Positions 27,174-36,126 of a stretch of 60,673 nt of DNA are shown here, in pieces; the first letter of the stretch is position 1, and the number at the start of each line of letters is the position of its first letter. The DNA comes from Solitalea longa (GTDB taxonomy: Bacteria > Bacteroidota > Bacteroidia > Sphingobacteriales > Sphingobacteriaceae). The position numbers and the translations under genes were made by a program. The notes under the pieces were generated by a model. It worked only from the letters and a program-made list of their open reading frames with translations, ran no database searches and was not told the DNA's origin. The DNA lies in contig NZ_PQVF01000020.1 of assembly GCF_002920915.1 (NCBI RefSeq), positions 268-60,940 of the forward strand, given 5' to 3'.

Positions 27174-29816
27174 ATGAAAGTATTCAAAAGAAAAAAAATA
27201 GACTTCGTAATCTCGAGTTTGGTGTTGGATCTATTTCTTTTAGTGTTGTTAGCCTGTCCCATATTGGGGCAGGCACAACAAAAGAAGCCATTAACTGAAG
27301 ACGATTACGGCAGATGGGGAACACTGGAGGTAAAAGCCATATCCGATGGGGGGGCATGGGCCAGTTATGCCATGCGGTATGAAAACCACAACGATACTTT
27401 ATTTGTACAAAACATCGCTAAAAATAAAAGCTATGCCATCCCAAAAGGGACTGAGGGTCGTTTTGGAGGAGAGCAACTATTTGCATTCTTGATACCTGAG
27501 GAGTCCCAATTGAAAGTAATGCAGTTACAGACGGGCAATATAAAAGTATATGACAATGTCAAACGGTATGAATTGGCGAGTAACGGTCAGTACATTATCA
27601 CTTTCAATAAAGGGTATAGTGAGAAAAGCTTGTTGAAGATATGTAATCAAAAAGGAATAGCCATTGACAGTATCCTTGGAGTCACAGAATATGCCTTAAA
27701 TGTAAACAAAGATGCTTTAATTTTTGCCAGCAGGCTGCGGGAACATAGTGACGTTGGAATAATCTATTTTAAACAGTATTCCCGCGAAACGATATCGAAA
27801 GAAAATGCCGGCAAGTTTGCCAATTTTGTCTGGCAGCACAATGATAAGTCAGTTGCTTTTTTGAATGAAATTGACTCTGTCTCAAAAACAACTACGATTA
27901 ATTATCTTAGAATTAGTGATAAGAAACTGTTTTCATTTGATTATTCCACTAAAGTAGGCTCAACCAAAAATATGTGCATCGGTTTCAAGAATTGGAACCA
28001 ACCCCACGTCTCCTTTGATGGCACAAAAGTTTTTTTTATGGTAGCTAAAAATAAGGATGCAGATTTACGAAACGATCCAAAAGCAGTCGAAGTTTGGAAG
28101 GGAACTGATAAATGGCTTTATGTAGACAGACAACGTCAGCAAGAGGAAGGGGACATTACTAAACTGGCCGTTTGGTATCCGGATACGGGCTTGTATTTAC
28201 AAATAAACGACGATGATTTACCTCAAATGATGCTGAGCGGGCAACAGGAATATGCTGTTTCATACAATAAATTCTCCTACGGGCTGAAATCCAAATATTA
28301 TGAGGAAGCGGATTTTTATTTAACCAATCTAAAAGACGGTTCCAAAGAACTGATGCTGAAGAAGCAATCAGTTGATCCCAACCAGATGGGCTTTGATCCT
28401 TTTAGCAACAAAATAATGTATTATAGGGAAAGTAATTGGTGGATATATGATCCTGTGGCAAAAACACATACCAACCTGACCAAAAAAGTTTCAACGCGTT
28501 GGGACAATTACAATACTGCTGATGCTCCGCATCAATTTTGGGTTTATGGCAATCCGGGCTGGAGCTCCGACGGAAAGAACGTTTTATTGTATGATGCCAA
28601 TGATATCTGGCAGGTGGCTACTGATGGTTCTTCTTGCGAGCGACTAACCAGAGGACGGGAGAAAAACATTGTTTACAGGATAACTCTCATTGAATATGAC
28701 TGGCGATCGCAGAGTAACTACGACGGAAGGAAAGCCACCATTTTCGATCTGTCTAAAGATCTGTTGCTCGAAGCAAGAAATACCGAAAACTGGTCAACAG
28801 GGTATTTTATTTACAATGCCCAATCGGGAGAGAAACCTTTGGTATATGAAGCCAGTAAAATAGATGAAATCCGCAAGAGTAAAAGCAGCAGTTATATTTT
28901 TCAGAATCAAACCTTCAATCAGTCGCCACGATTGGAATTCAGAAAGAAAAACGAGGCTGTTTCCAAAATTTTGTTTCAATCCAACAAGCAACAAAATGAG
29001 TATTCCTTTGGGAAATCAGAATTGCTGTATTACAGCAACAGTAAAGGTCAAACATTAAAAGCGGCGCTGTTTTATCCCGCTGATTATAATCCCACAAAGA
29101 AATACCCAATGGTGGTGCATATCTATGATGTGATGTCTGATGAACTTCATCAGTATGTCAATCCCAGTTTCTTGAATAGGGAGGGCTTTAATGTGACGAA
29201 TTATACGCTAAATGGTTATTTTGTGTTAATGCCCGATATTATATACCAGATGGGTAATCCAGGTAGTTCGGCCCTTGATTGTGTATCAGCCGGAGTCAAA
29301 ACGGTTGTAGACAAAGGTTTGGTAGATAAACATAAAATAGGTTTATATGGACATTCTTTCGGTGGCTATGAAACCAATTTTATTATTTCCCAAACCCCGA
29401 TTTTTTCGGCGGCCGTTTCGGGAGCCGGGATTAGCGATATTATTTCAATGTACTTTAATATCAGCAGGAATGGTTATTTTCAAGCCGATATGTGGCGATT
29501 TGAAAACCAGCAGTTCCGTATTGGAAAATCGCTGTACGAGGACAAAGAGGCATACTTAAGGAATTCTCCTATTATGCACGCTGAAAACATTAGAACACCC
29601 CTCTTACTGTGGGCAGGCAAAAATGATAGGATCATTCCCTGGAATCAAAGCATAACCTATTATTTGGCACTTCGAAAATTGGGAGTTGCAACTGAAATGC
29701 TGGTCTATCCAGATGAAGACCATTCACTAGAAAACTCAGATAATCAGAAGGATCTGAGCAAACGAATGATGGCATGGTTTGATCAATTGTTGAAAGGGGA
29801 GGCTAGACAGCAATAG
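27174..29816 (+). CDS. S9-family (prolyl oligopeptidase-type) serine peptidase, exported
   Basis: 880 residues with an N-terminal signal (hydrophobic LVLDLFLLVLLACPILGQAQ). A beta-propeller-like N-terminal two thirds precedes a C-terminal alpha/beta-hydrolase. The catalytic triad is visible as Ser728 in GHSFGGY, Asp818 in GKNDRIIPW and His850 in DEDHSLE. S9 enzymes cut short peptides, often after Pro or Ala; it probably trims peptides in the periplasm or on the surface for the SusCD importer. It is the last gene of the five-gene block and is followed by a strong terminator. Confidence 0.92.
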   Translation: MKVFKRKKIDFVISSLVLDLFLLVLLACPILGQAQQKKPLTEDDYGRWGTLEVKAISDGGAWASYAMRYENHNDTLFVQNIAKNKSYAIPKGTEGRFGGEQLFAFLIPEESQLKVMQLQTGNIKVYDNVKRYELASNGQYIITFNKGYSEKSLLKICNQKGIAIDSILGVTEYALNVNKDALIFASRLREHSDVGIIYFKQYSRETISKENAGKFANFVWQHNDKSVAFLNEIDSVSKTTTINYLRISDKKLFSFDYSTKVGSTKNMCIGFKNWNQPHVSFDGTKVFFMVAKNKDADLRNDPKAVEVWKGTDKWLYVDRQRQQEEGDITKLAVWYPDTGLYLQINDDDLPQMMLSGQQEYAVSYNKFSYGLKSKYYEEADFYLTNLKDGSKELMLKKQSVDPNQMGFDPFSNKIMYYRESNWWIYDPVAKTHTNLTKKVSTRWDNYNTADAPHQFWVYGNPGWSSDGKNVLLYDANDIWQVATDGSSCERLTRGREKNIVYRITLIEYDWRSQSNYDGRKATIFDLSKDLLLEARNTENWSTGYFIYNAQSGEKPLVYEASKIDEIRKSKSSSYIFQNQTFNQSPRLEFRKKNEAVSKILFQSNKQQNEYSFGKSELLYYSNSKGQTLKAALFYPADYNPTKKYPMVVHIYDVMSDELHQYVNPSFLNREGFNVTNYTLNGYFVLMPDIIYQMGNPGSSALDCVSAGVKTVVDKGLVDKHKIGLYGHSFGGYETNFIISQTPIFSAAVSGAGISDIISMYFNISRNGYFQADMWRFENQQFRIGKSLYEDKEAYLRNSPIMHAENIRTPLLLWAGKNDRIIPWNQSITYYLALRKLGVATEMLVYPDEDHSLENSDNQKDLSKRMMAWFDQLLKGEARQQ

Positions 29817-29852
29817 ATCTAAAAGGAATTTTTATTGAATAAAAAGAGATGT

Positions 29853-29894
29853 AGGCAATGCTGTTTCTAAAAAAGAACAGCATTGCCTTTCATT
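29853..29894 (+). terminator. Terminator closing the sigma-SusCD-S9 block
   Basis: Stem AGGCAATGCTGTT (29853-29865) / AACAGCATTGCCT (29876-29888), followed by TTCATT. It marks the end of cargo 1. Confidence 0.85.
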
Positions 29895-29958
29895 AAAAAT
29901 GAAATTCAATTAATCAGGTTTGAAGCAACTATGCTCGGGTGCAACTCTGTGCTACTCC

Positions 29959-30138
29959 ATGGTTAATTATTTCACGGTTAACAAAAGAAAATTCGATATC
30001 AATCCCTCCCTTGAAAACCGAATCAAGCAAATAATGCAAGTACCAGTTACTATTGTAAATGAAAATGGCGAATTCCTAATTCTGTGCAAAAGGCAGGAAA
30101 AAAAGGAAGTTTTATACTTCCTAAAAAAAAGCGATTAA
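29959..30138 (+). pseudogene. Diverged 3'-end fragment of a RepA-like ATPase gene
   Basis: 59 residues whose last ~50 (KRKFDINPSLENRIKQIMQ ... LCKRQEKKEVLYFLK) match the C-terminal tail of the ATPase encoded at 18971 (LENRIKQIMQ ... LCKRQESKEISYLLK). The P-loop and core domain are missing. A copy of the dyad follows at nearly the same distance as after the intact gene. The two copies flank cargo 1, so this is the trace of a duplication or of recombination with a related element. Confidence 0.75.
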
Positions 30139-30159
30139 AGCCAATTATGAGCCATTTAG

Positions 30160-30211
30160 AACGTTTGCAAACACGCAAGCCCTATATATGGGAAATGCTT
30201 TTGCAAACGTT
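30160..30211. promoter_or_regulatory. ACGTTTGCAA dyad, copy 2
   Basis: AACGTTTGCAAA and TTTGCAAACGTT form perfect 12-bp half-sites separated by ACACGCAAGCCCTATATATG plus GGAAATGCT. It lies 22 bp after the ATPase-tail fragment and 61 bp before a 96-residue gene. Confidence 0.7.
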
Positions 30212-30271
30212 AAAAAAGGGATTTTTCTCCTCCAAAACCCATTCATCAATTTTCACTATTTTGCCTTTTGA

Positions 30272-30562
30272 ATGGTAACGCTACAAATGGATATAAAACT
30301 AACTTTTAGACAAGGTGGTATGTGGGAGTTTGAGAAAACAGGTATCTATCCCGAATACCTAATCTTTTCATCTAAAAGCCTAAATCGCTCCTGGAGATAT
30401 AAAAAGCAAATGCATATTCAAAAGGGAAGCTTAAAAGTTAAGGATGAAATAATCTGTAATTATATTTTCGATAGTAATGGATGTAAAATTCAAGAGGTTA
30501 AGAATGGCATACCTTGTCGGCAATGGGTTGCAATTGATGTGTTTTTTGAATTATGTGACTAA
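30272..30562 (+). CDS. Small uncharacterised protein between two dyads
   Basis: 96 residues (an ATG at 30287 would give 91). No recognised family. It is beta-rich with several Trp and Tyr (GGMWEFEKTGIYPEYLIFSSK, SWRYKKQ, QWVAIDVFFELCD). It sits alone between dyad copies 2 and 3, each about 60-120 bp upstream of a gene. A related cargo or regulatory role cannot be told. Confidence 0.5.
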   Translation: MVTLQMDIKLTFRQGGMWEFEKTGIYPEYLIFSSKSLNRSWRYKKQMHIQKGSLKVKDEIICNYIFDSNGCKIQEVKNGIPCRQWVAIDVFFELCD

Positions 30563-30632
30563 TTCTTAAGATTACACCATTGTTAGGAAAATTGTCAAAA
30601 TATTGACTTTCATTAACTTATAGATTAAAAAT

Positions 30633-30683
30633 ACGTTTGCAAACACGCAAGTCCTATATATGAGAAATGCTTTTGCAAACGTT
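30633..30683. promoter_or_regulatory. ACGTTTGCAA dyad, copy 3, upstream of the R-M gene
   Basis: ACGTTTGCAAA and TTTGCAAACGTT half-sites with a central ACACGCAAGTCCTATATATG, almost the same as copy 2. Copies 2 and 3 are also both followed ~50 bp later by TTTTC(A/T)CTATTTTGC, so a longer promoter-like segment is duplicated. Confidence 0.7.
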
Positions 30684-30750
30684 AAAATTGTTGAAAACAG
30701 ACATCTGTTATTTACTTCATTTTTCTCTATTTTGCTAACCTATTAACTTA

Positions 30751-33700
30751 GTGGCAACGAGAATGACTTTGAAAACGAATAACAACCTACTGAATCCCAG
30801 AAAAACTTTAAATAAAGCCTTTTTAAAAGTTAAGCCTAATCGTTCCGAAATTGAAAAATTCAAGTTCAATCTAATTCATTTATTGGATCAGATCAACGAT
30901 AAAGAATCAGAGGAGTTTCATAAAAACCTTATTGCCGATTTTCTAAAAAACACCTACTATTCTCCTAACCATTTTGTGAATACTAAAGGACGAAATGACC
31001 TGGTAATACATAATGGCAAGGATGCCAAATCTACTGTTGGAGTACTCATTGAAGCGAAAAGTACAACCAATAAGGCTGAAATGCTTAGCATAGAAAACAT
31101 TAATGCCAAAGCCTTTCAGGAACTGGTATTGTATTATTTGCGGGAAAGAATAACTCATAAGAATCTTGAAATAAAACACCTGGTAGTTACCAATATTTAT
31201 GAGTGGTTTATTTTTGATGCGGCTTCATTTGAAAAACACTTAACCCAAAATAAGCAGTTAGTTAAACAGTTTATCGACTTTGAAGAACGACGTTTGTCTG
31301 GTACCAAAACTGATTTCTTTTATAAAGAAATTGCCGGACCTATTATTGAAACGGTTGTTTCTGAATTCCAGTTTACTCATTTCGATTTAAAGGAGTATGA
31401 TAAACCGCTCCGGAATAATGACAAACAAGATGACACTAAACTCATTGCCCTGTTTAAACTCTTATCACCAGAGCATTTACTTAAATTGCCTTTCACCAAT
31501 GATAGTAACAGTTTAGATAAACGTTTTTATTCCGAACTACTTCATATAATTGGCTTAACGGAGACCAAAGACGGCAGTAAAAAACTCATTGAACGTAAGA
31601 AAATTGGGGAGCGAAACAATGGCTCATTACTGGAAAACACTATCAAACAACTTGACAGCCTCGATAAAATTTCTCGTTTAGAAAAACCTTCTCAATATGG
31701 TGAGAATCATCAGGAACGATTATTTAACGTAGGTTTGGAGTTAGTGATAACCTGGGTAAATCGTATTCTCTTTCTTAAACTATTAGAGGCCCAATTAATA
31801 AGTTACCACAAAGGAGATAAGTCCTTTTCTTTTTTAAATCGTGATAAAATCCGTGATTTCGATGATTTAAACAGTTTGTTTTTTCAGGTATTAGCCCGTA
31901 AGGTTGAAGATCGGGACGAAGATGTTATAAAACGTTTTGGTAAGATTCCTTATTTGAACAGTTCGTTATTTGAGCCCACAGAGTTAGAACACCTTACCCT
32001 ATTTGTTAGTAATCTGGTTGATCATGGCAAACTTCCCACCCTATCAAACACTGTCTTAAAAGATTTAACCGGAACAAGGAAAACAGAAGAGATCAGCACC
32101 CTTGAATATTTGTTTGATTTTTTAGAAGCCTATGATTTTGCAGGAGAAGGTTCGGAAGAAATACAGGAGGATAACAAAACACTGATCAACGCTTCCGTAC
32201 TAGGTTTAATTTTTGAGAAGATAAATGGTTATAAAGATGGTTCATTCTTTACCCCAGGCTTCATTACCATGTACATGTGTCGCGAAACAATACGTCGCGC
32301 TGTATTGCAGAAATTCAATGAAACTAAAGGCTGGAATTGCGTTTCGATAGATGATTTATATGATAAAATTGAAGATCGATCAGAAGCTAATACCATTATT
32401 AACAGCCTCAAAATATGCGATCCGGCCGTAGGGTCAGGACACTTCCTGGTTTCGGCTTTAAACGAAATCATTGCCATTAAAAACGATCTCAAAGTATTAC
32501 AAGATCGTCAGTGCAAGCGGTTGAAAGAATATCATGTTGAAGTTGTAAATGACGAATTAGTAGTTACCGATGAAGACGGCAATTTATTCGAATATAACCC
32601 ACTCAATAAAGAAAGTCAACGCATACAAGAAACCCTTTTCCACGAAAAGCAAACCATTATTGAAAACTGCTTATTTGGGGTAGATATCAACCCTAATTCG
32701 GTAAAAATTTGTCGTTTACGTTTATGGATAGAGCTGTTAAAAAATGCCTACTATAAAGTACCTACTAATGGGGATTTAGGGGGTGAACTGGAAACACTAC
32801 CTAATATCGACATCAACATCAAATGCGGTAACTCGCTAATTAGCCGTTTTGCTTTAGATGCTGATTTAAAACAAGCATTGAAAAAGAGTAAGTGGAACGT
32901 GGATATGTACCGTACAGCTGTACATACTTACCGCAATGCCGAAAGCAAGGAACAAAAGCGCGAGATGGAACGCCTGATTGAAACCATTAAAGGCGATTTC
33001 AGAAGCGAGATTAACAAGAATGATCCTAAGTTGCTGAAACTTTATAAGCTTAAAGGCGACCTGTTTAATCTTACACAGCAAACCGGCTTATTTGAGTTAG
33101 GCAAAAAAGAAAAAGGCGATTGGAACAAAAAGGTAAGTGCTTTAGCCGCTGAAGCTGACAAACTCGAAACCGAAGTTGAAGAAATTAAAAGCAATAAGAT
33201 TTACGAAAATGCATTTGAATGGCGCTTTGAGTTCCCTGAAGTGTTAAATAATGAGGGTGATTTTGTGGGTTTTGATGTGGTAATAGGGAATCCTCCTTAT
33301 GTTTTTGCAAGAGAGAATTTTGATGATTTAATGAAGAAGTATTTCTATGAAAACTATAGTGCGACAGATTATCAAGTAAATCTTTATGTATTATTTCTTG
33401 AGAGAAGTTTAAATATTTTAAATGTTAAGGCTAACTATAGTCTAATTATTCCTAATTCTCTTTTAATGGTTTCATCTACTGCTAAGATCAGAGAGTTTCT
33501 AGTCAAGAAATCTCAACTTACTGAAATTGTGAACTTTATAGGGGAATCTTTTGAGGGTGTAAGCGTGGAAACGATTACAATATCTGGCACAAAAAATAAA
33601 TTAGCATCAGACGATATTAAAATCTCAATTGGAGAAAACAACCAAATTGTTAATACTCATTCAAAAAGACAAACTGGTTTTGAATTAAATCACGATTTCA

Positions 33701-34434
33701 CTTTTAATGTATTTTCTAATAATGAAAGTGATAATTTAACCCGTAAGTTAACTACCGATTCCATTGTCTTAGATAATATTGTTTATATAAAAGCGGGTTT
33801 GAAGGCTTACCAAAAAGGGAAAGGTAAACCTAGACAAACAGAAGAAGATGTTAAAAATCGACCATTTGATTATACTTACAAGTATGATGTAAATACATAT
33901 AAGTATTTGGATGGAAAAAATATTAATCGGTATTGTATTAATTGGACTGGAAATTATTTAAGATTTGGCGAACATTTAGCGGAGCCTAGAATCTTCAAGG
34001 GCAAGAAAATAATCCTAAGGGAAATTACGGGCAAGTATCCTAAATCGTTGATTGCAACATATACGGAGGATGATTATTTATTTAACATGAGTAATATCGC
34101 CATTTTGCCTAAACTTTCTGAAATTGATATAAAATATATCCTAGCATTAATTTCAAGTAACGTACTATCCTATTTCTTTATTAAAAATACAGCAAAGTCT
34201 GTAAGGAAAATGTTTCCCAAAATCATCCTTAATGATTTAAGAAAGTTTCCAATTAAGAACATAAGCTTAGAGAGACAAAAACCATTTATTGAATTAGTGA
34301 CTCAAATTCTTTCAATTAAAAACGATGACTCCACTTCCGTTACAACTTCCTTAGAAAAAGAAATCGATCAATTGGTGTATGAGCTATATGAGTTAACCGA
34401 GGAGGAAATTAAAATTGTGGAGGGAGTTGGATAA
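30751..34434 (+). CDS. Type IIG-like restriction-modification enzyme (Eco57I-type methylase with PD-(D/E)XK nuclease)
   Basis: 1,227 residues, GTG start (an ATG lies 12 bases on). The N-terminal PD-(D/E)XK nuclease shows Asp83 (GRNDLVI) and Glu101-x-Lys103 (LIEAKS). The central amino-methyltransferase has the SAM motif near Asp557 (CDPAVGSGHFLVSAL) and the catalytic NPPY at 847-850. The C-terminal ~350 residues look like a target-recognition region. It would methylate adenines at its site and cut unmodified DNA from the same polypeptide. The stop overlaps the start of the next gene. The dyad upstream may regulate it. Confidence 0.88.
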   Translation: MATRMTLKTNNNLLNPRKTLNKAFLKVKPNRSEIEKFKFNLIHLLDQINDKESEEFHKNLIADFLKNTYYSPNHFVNTKGRNDLVIHNGKDAKSTVGVLIEAKSTTNKAEMLSIENINAKAFQELVLYYLRERITHKNLEIKHLVVTNIYEWFIFDAASFEKHLTQNKQLVKQFIDFEERRLSGTKTDFFYKEIAGPIIETVVSEFQFTHFDLKEYDKPLRNNDKQDDTKLIALFKLLSPEHLLKLPFTNDSNSLDKRFYSELLHIIGLTETKDGSKKLIERKKIGERNNGSLLENTIKQLDSLDKISRLEKPSQYGENHQERLFNVGLELVITWVNRILFLKLLEAQLISYHKGDKSFSFLNRDKIRDFDDLNSLFFQVLARKVEDRDEDVIKRFGKIPYLNSSLFEPTELEHLTLFVSNLVDHGKLPTLSNTVLKDLTGTRKTEEISTLEYLFDFLEAYDFAGEGSEEIQEDNKTLINASVLGLIFEKINGYKDGSFFTPGFITMYMCRETIRRAVLQKFNETKGWNCVSIDDLYDKIEDRSEANTIINSLKICDPAVGSGHFLVSALNEIIAIKNDLKVLQDRQCKRLKEYHVEVVNDELVVTDEDGNLFEYNPLNKESQRIQETLFHEKQTIIENCLFGVDINPNSVKICRLRLWIELLKNAYYKVPTNGDLGGELETLPNIDINIKCGNSLISRFALDADLKQALKKSKWNVDMYRTAVHTYRNAESKEQKREMERLIETIKGDFRSEINKNDPKLLKLYKLKGDLFNLTQQTGLFELGKKEKGDWNKKVSALAAEADKLETEVEEIKSNKIYENAFEWRFEFPEVLNNEGDFVGFDVVIGNPPYVFARENFDDLMKKYFYENYSATDYQVNLYVLFLERSLNILNVKANYSLIIPNSLLMVSSTAKIREFLVKKSQLTEIVNFIGESFEGVSVETITISGTKNKLASDDIKISIGENNQIVNTHSKRQTGFELNHDFTFNVFSNNESDNLTRKLTTDSIVLDNIVYIKAGLKAYQKGKGKPRQTEEDVKNRPFDYTYKYDVNTYKYLDGKNINRYCINWTGNYLRFGEHLAEPRIFKGKKIILREITGKYPKSLIATYTEDDYLFNMSNIAILPKLSEIDIKYILALISSNVLSYFFIKNTAKSVRKMFPKIILNDLRKFPIKNISLERQKPFIELVTQILSIKNDDSTSVTTSLEKEIDQLVYELYELTEEEIKIVEGVG

Positions 34435-34952
34435 TGGAAGAACTAGACCTTTTAAAAGAATACAAGTTGGAGCTATTGAAAGTCTATGAAAAGAGCCAGG
34501 AAACATTTGAGAAACAACTTTCATATATAAGCGCAGGAGCCTTAGGAGCCTCAATGTTATTTATTGAGAAAATCGTTAAGGATATTTCATTATCTCATTT
34601 AAAATGGATGTTATGTGCAAGCTGGTTTTTTTTAGGCTTAACGTTAGTGGTAAATTTAATTTCTCATTTATTATCTGCACGTAACACATATAAAACAATT
34701 CAAGATATTGATAATGAAGAATATGATGCAACTAAAGCTAGTAGACGTAATCAATTCATTACTAATGTTAATTACGGAACAGTAGGCACTTTTTTACTTG
34801 GAATAATTTTTTTAATACTATTTGTAACAATCAATATTTATAAAATGAAAAATAATTCATCAAATTCTGAAACAAATCCAACTCGTCCGATTACTGGAGT
34901 TATTCCTCCTCCACCTCCATCAAATCCTTCACCATCACCAAAAGAAAAATAG
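34434..34952 (+). CDS. Membrane protein with proline-rich tail, coupled to the R-M gene
   Basis: 172 residues, sharing one base with the R-M stop codon, so the two are translationally coupled. An amphipathic N-terminal helix is followed by a hydrophobic hairpin (~33-85, GALGASMLFIE and WMLCASWFFLGLTLVVNLI) and a further span (~117-137, GTFLLGIIFLILFVTINIY). The C-terminus is Ser/Asn/Pro-rich (VIPPPPPSNPSPSPKEK). No family is recognised. Plausibly the membrane effector or sensor of the R-M island, but this is inference from position. Confidence 0.7.
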   Translation: MEELDLLKEYKLELLKVYEKSQETFEKQLSYISAGALGASMLFIEKIVKDISLSHLKWMLCASWFFLGLTLVVNLISHLLSARNTYKTIQDIDNEEYDATKASRRNQFITNVNYGTVGTFLLGIIFLILFVTINIYKMKNNSSNSETNPTRPITGVIPPPPPSNPSPSPKEK

Positions 34953-34958
34953 TTATAT

Positions 34959-35048
34959 ATGAGCAAGCAGATTGTTAAAACAACATCAGAAGGTACCAAA
35001 GGTTTAAACCCATCACCACCTCCCCAAAAACCTAAAACAACTAAATAA
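34959..35048 (+). CDS. 29-residue proline-rich micro-protein
   Basis: A short frame, MSKQIVKTTSEGTKGLNPS continuing PPPQKPKTTK, starts 6 bases after the membrane-protein stop and ends 20 bases before the PLD nuclease start. It is basic, lacks hydrophobic segments, and its Pro-rich end echoes the tail of the upstream membrane protein. Too short to judge by composition alone; support comes from tight packing in the operon. Confidence 0.45.
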   Translation: MSKQIVKTTSEGTKGLNPSPPPQKPKTTK

Positions 35049-35068
35049 TTAAATTAATTAGCAGCAAT

Positions 35069-36052
35069 ATGTCAAAATTCGTTACCGGTAAAGATTTAGA
35101 AGAGGCTATATATGAAATCATATGGAATGCGGATGAGCATCTCCTAATTGTTTCTCCATACATTAAACTTGGAGAGTACTTTAAAAAACTCTTTAATCAC
35201 CATGAAAACAACCCAAAACTTCAAATCACGCTGGTGTTCGGTAAGAATGAAGGCGAAGTGAGCAAAAGTTTAAACAAGGATGATTTTGAATTCTTTAAGA
35301 AGTTTCCTAACATTTCAATTGTTTATGTACCTAACCTTCATGCCAAATATTATGCAAATGATGACAAAGGCATAATCACCTCAATCAATTTATACGATGC
35401 TTCTTTTCAAAACAATATTGAATTTGGAGTATTTAATGAATCGAAATTGATAAGTATTGCAACTTCTGCTGATCAAAGTGCTTGGAATTATTCTTGGGAT
35501 TTTATTGAAAATAGTGATGTTGTTTTTGTTCGAAGGCCATACTATGACAAAAAAACGGTACTTGGTTTTGGTTATTCTAAGAATTATGTAAAGTCAATAG
35601 TTCACGTTGATGAAACCGAATATTTTTACGGCCGTTCATTTAATCGTTCTTATAAAAAAAGAAAATTAAACGAATTTGATGATGAATATTACATAGGTGC
35701 CGGAAACGAACCAATGCCAACTCGTGAGGAAGTAGTAAAGGAGACCTCTGCAAAAAAGAGATACGAGTCAAGGGATAAAAGAGAAAGTTATCCATCAAAT
35801 ACACAAACAACCTATCAAAGTCAAAACTACAACAAACCTGCCTATCAGCAATCTTCTGGAGGTAGTTGTATTCGTTGTGGAACAAATATCCAATACAATC
35901 CTTCAGCTCCTTACTGTAAATTATGCTACAATACATGGGCCCAATTCGGCAATCCTGAATACCAGGAAAGTCATTGCCATGGATGCGGGAAACAAGAAAG
36001 AACATCCATGTTATACCCGGAATGCAATAAATGTTACAGATCTAACAAATAA
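35069..36052 (+). CDS. PLD-family nuclease with C-terminal zinc ribbons
   Basis: 327 residues. The N-terminal ~165 residues form a phospholipase-D-like fold with a single HxK motif (His91 and Lys93 in NLHAKYYAND), so the active form is probably a dimer. A low-complexity linker (~225-265, Tyr/Gln/Ser) leads to two CxxC ribbons (CIRCG ... CKLC and CHGCG ... CNKC). PLD-type nucleases cut DNA or RNA without metal. It sits in the same direction as the R-M and membrane genes and likely belongs to this defence block. Confidence 0.82.
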   Translation: MSKFVTGKDLEEAIYEIIWNADEHLLIVSPYIKLGEYFKKLFNHHENNPKLQITLVFGKNEGEVSKSLNKDDFEFFKKFPNISIVYVPNLHAKYYANDDKGIITSINLYDASFQNNIEFGVFNESKLISIATSADQSAWNYSWDFIENSDVVFVRRPYYDKKTVLGFGYSKNYVKSIVHVDETEYFYGRSFNRSYKKRKLNEFDDEYYIGAGNEPMPTREEVVKETSAKKRYESRDKRESYPSNTQTTYQSQNYNKPAYQQSSGGSCIRCGTNIQYNPSAPYCKLCYNTWAQFGNPEYQESHCHGCGKQERTSMLYPECNKCYRSNK

Positions 36053-36126
36053 GCTCCACCTATTCTATTTTAATCCTATTAAATGAAATTTTAGCAAATC
36101 AGCTTTGTATCATAAATTTTTCCAAA

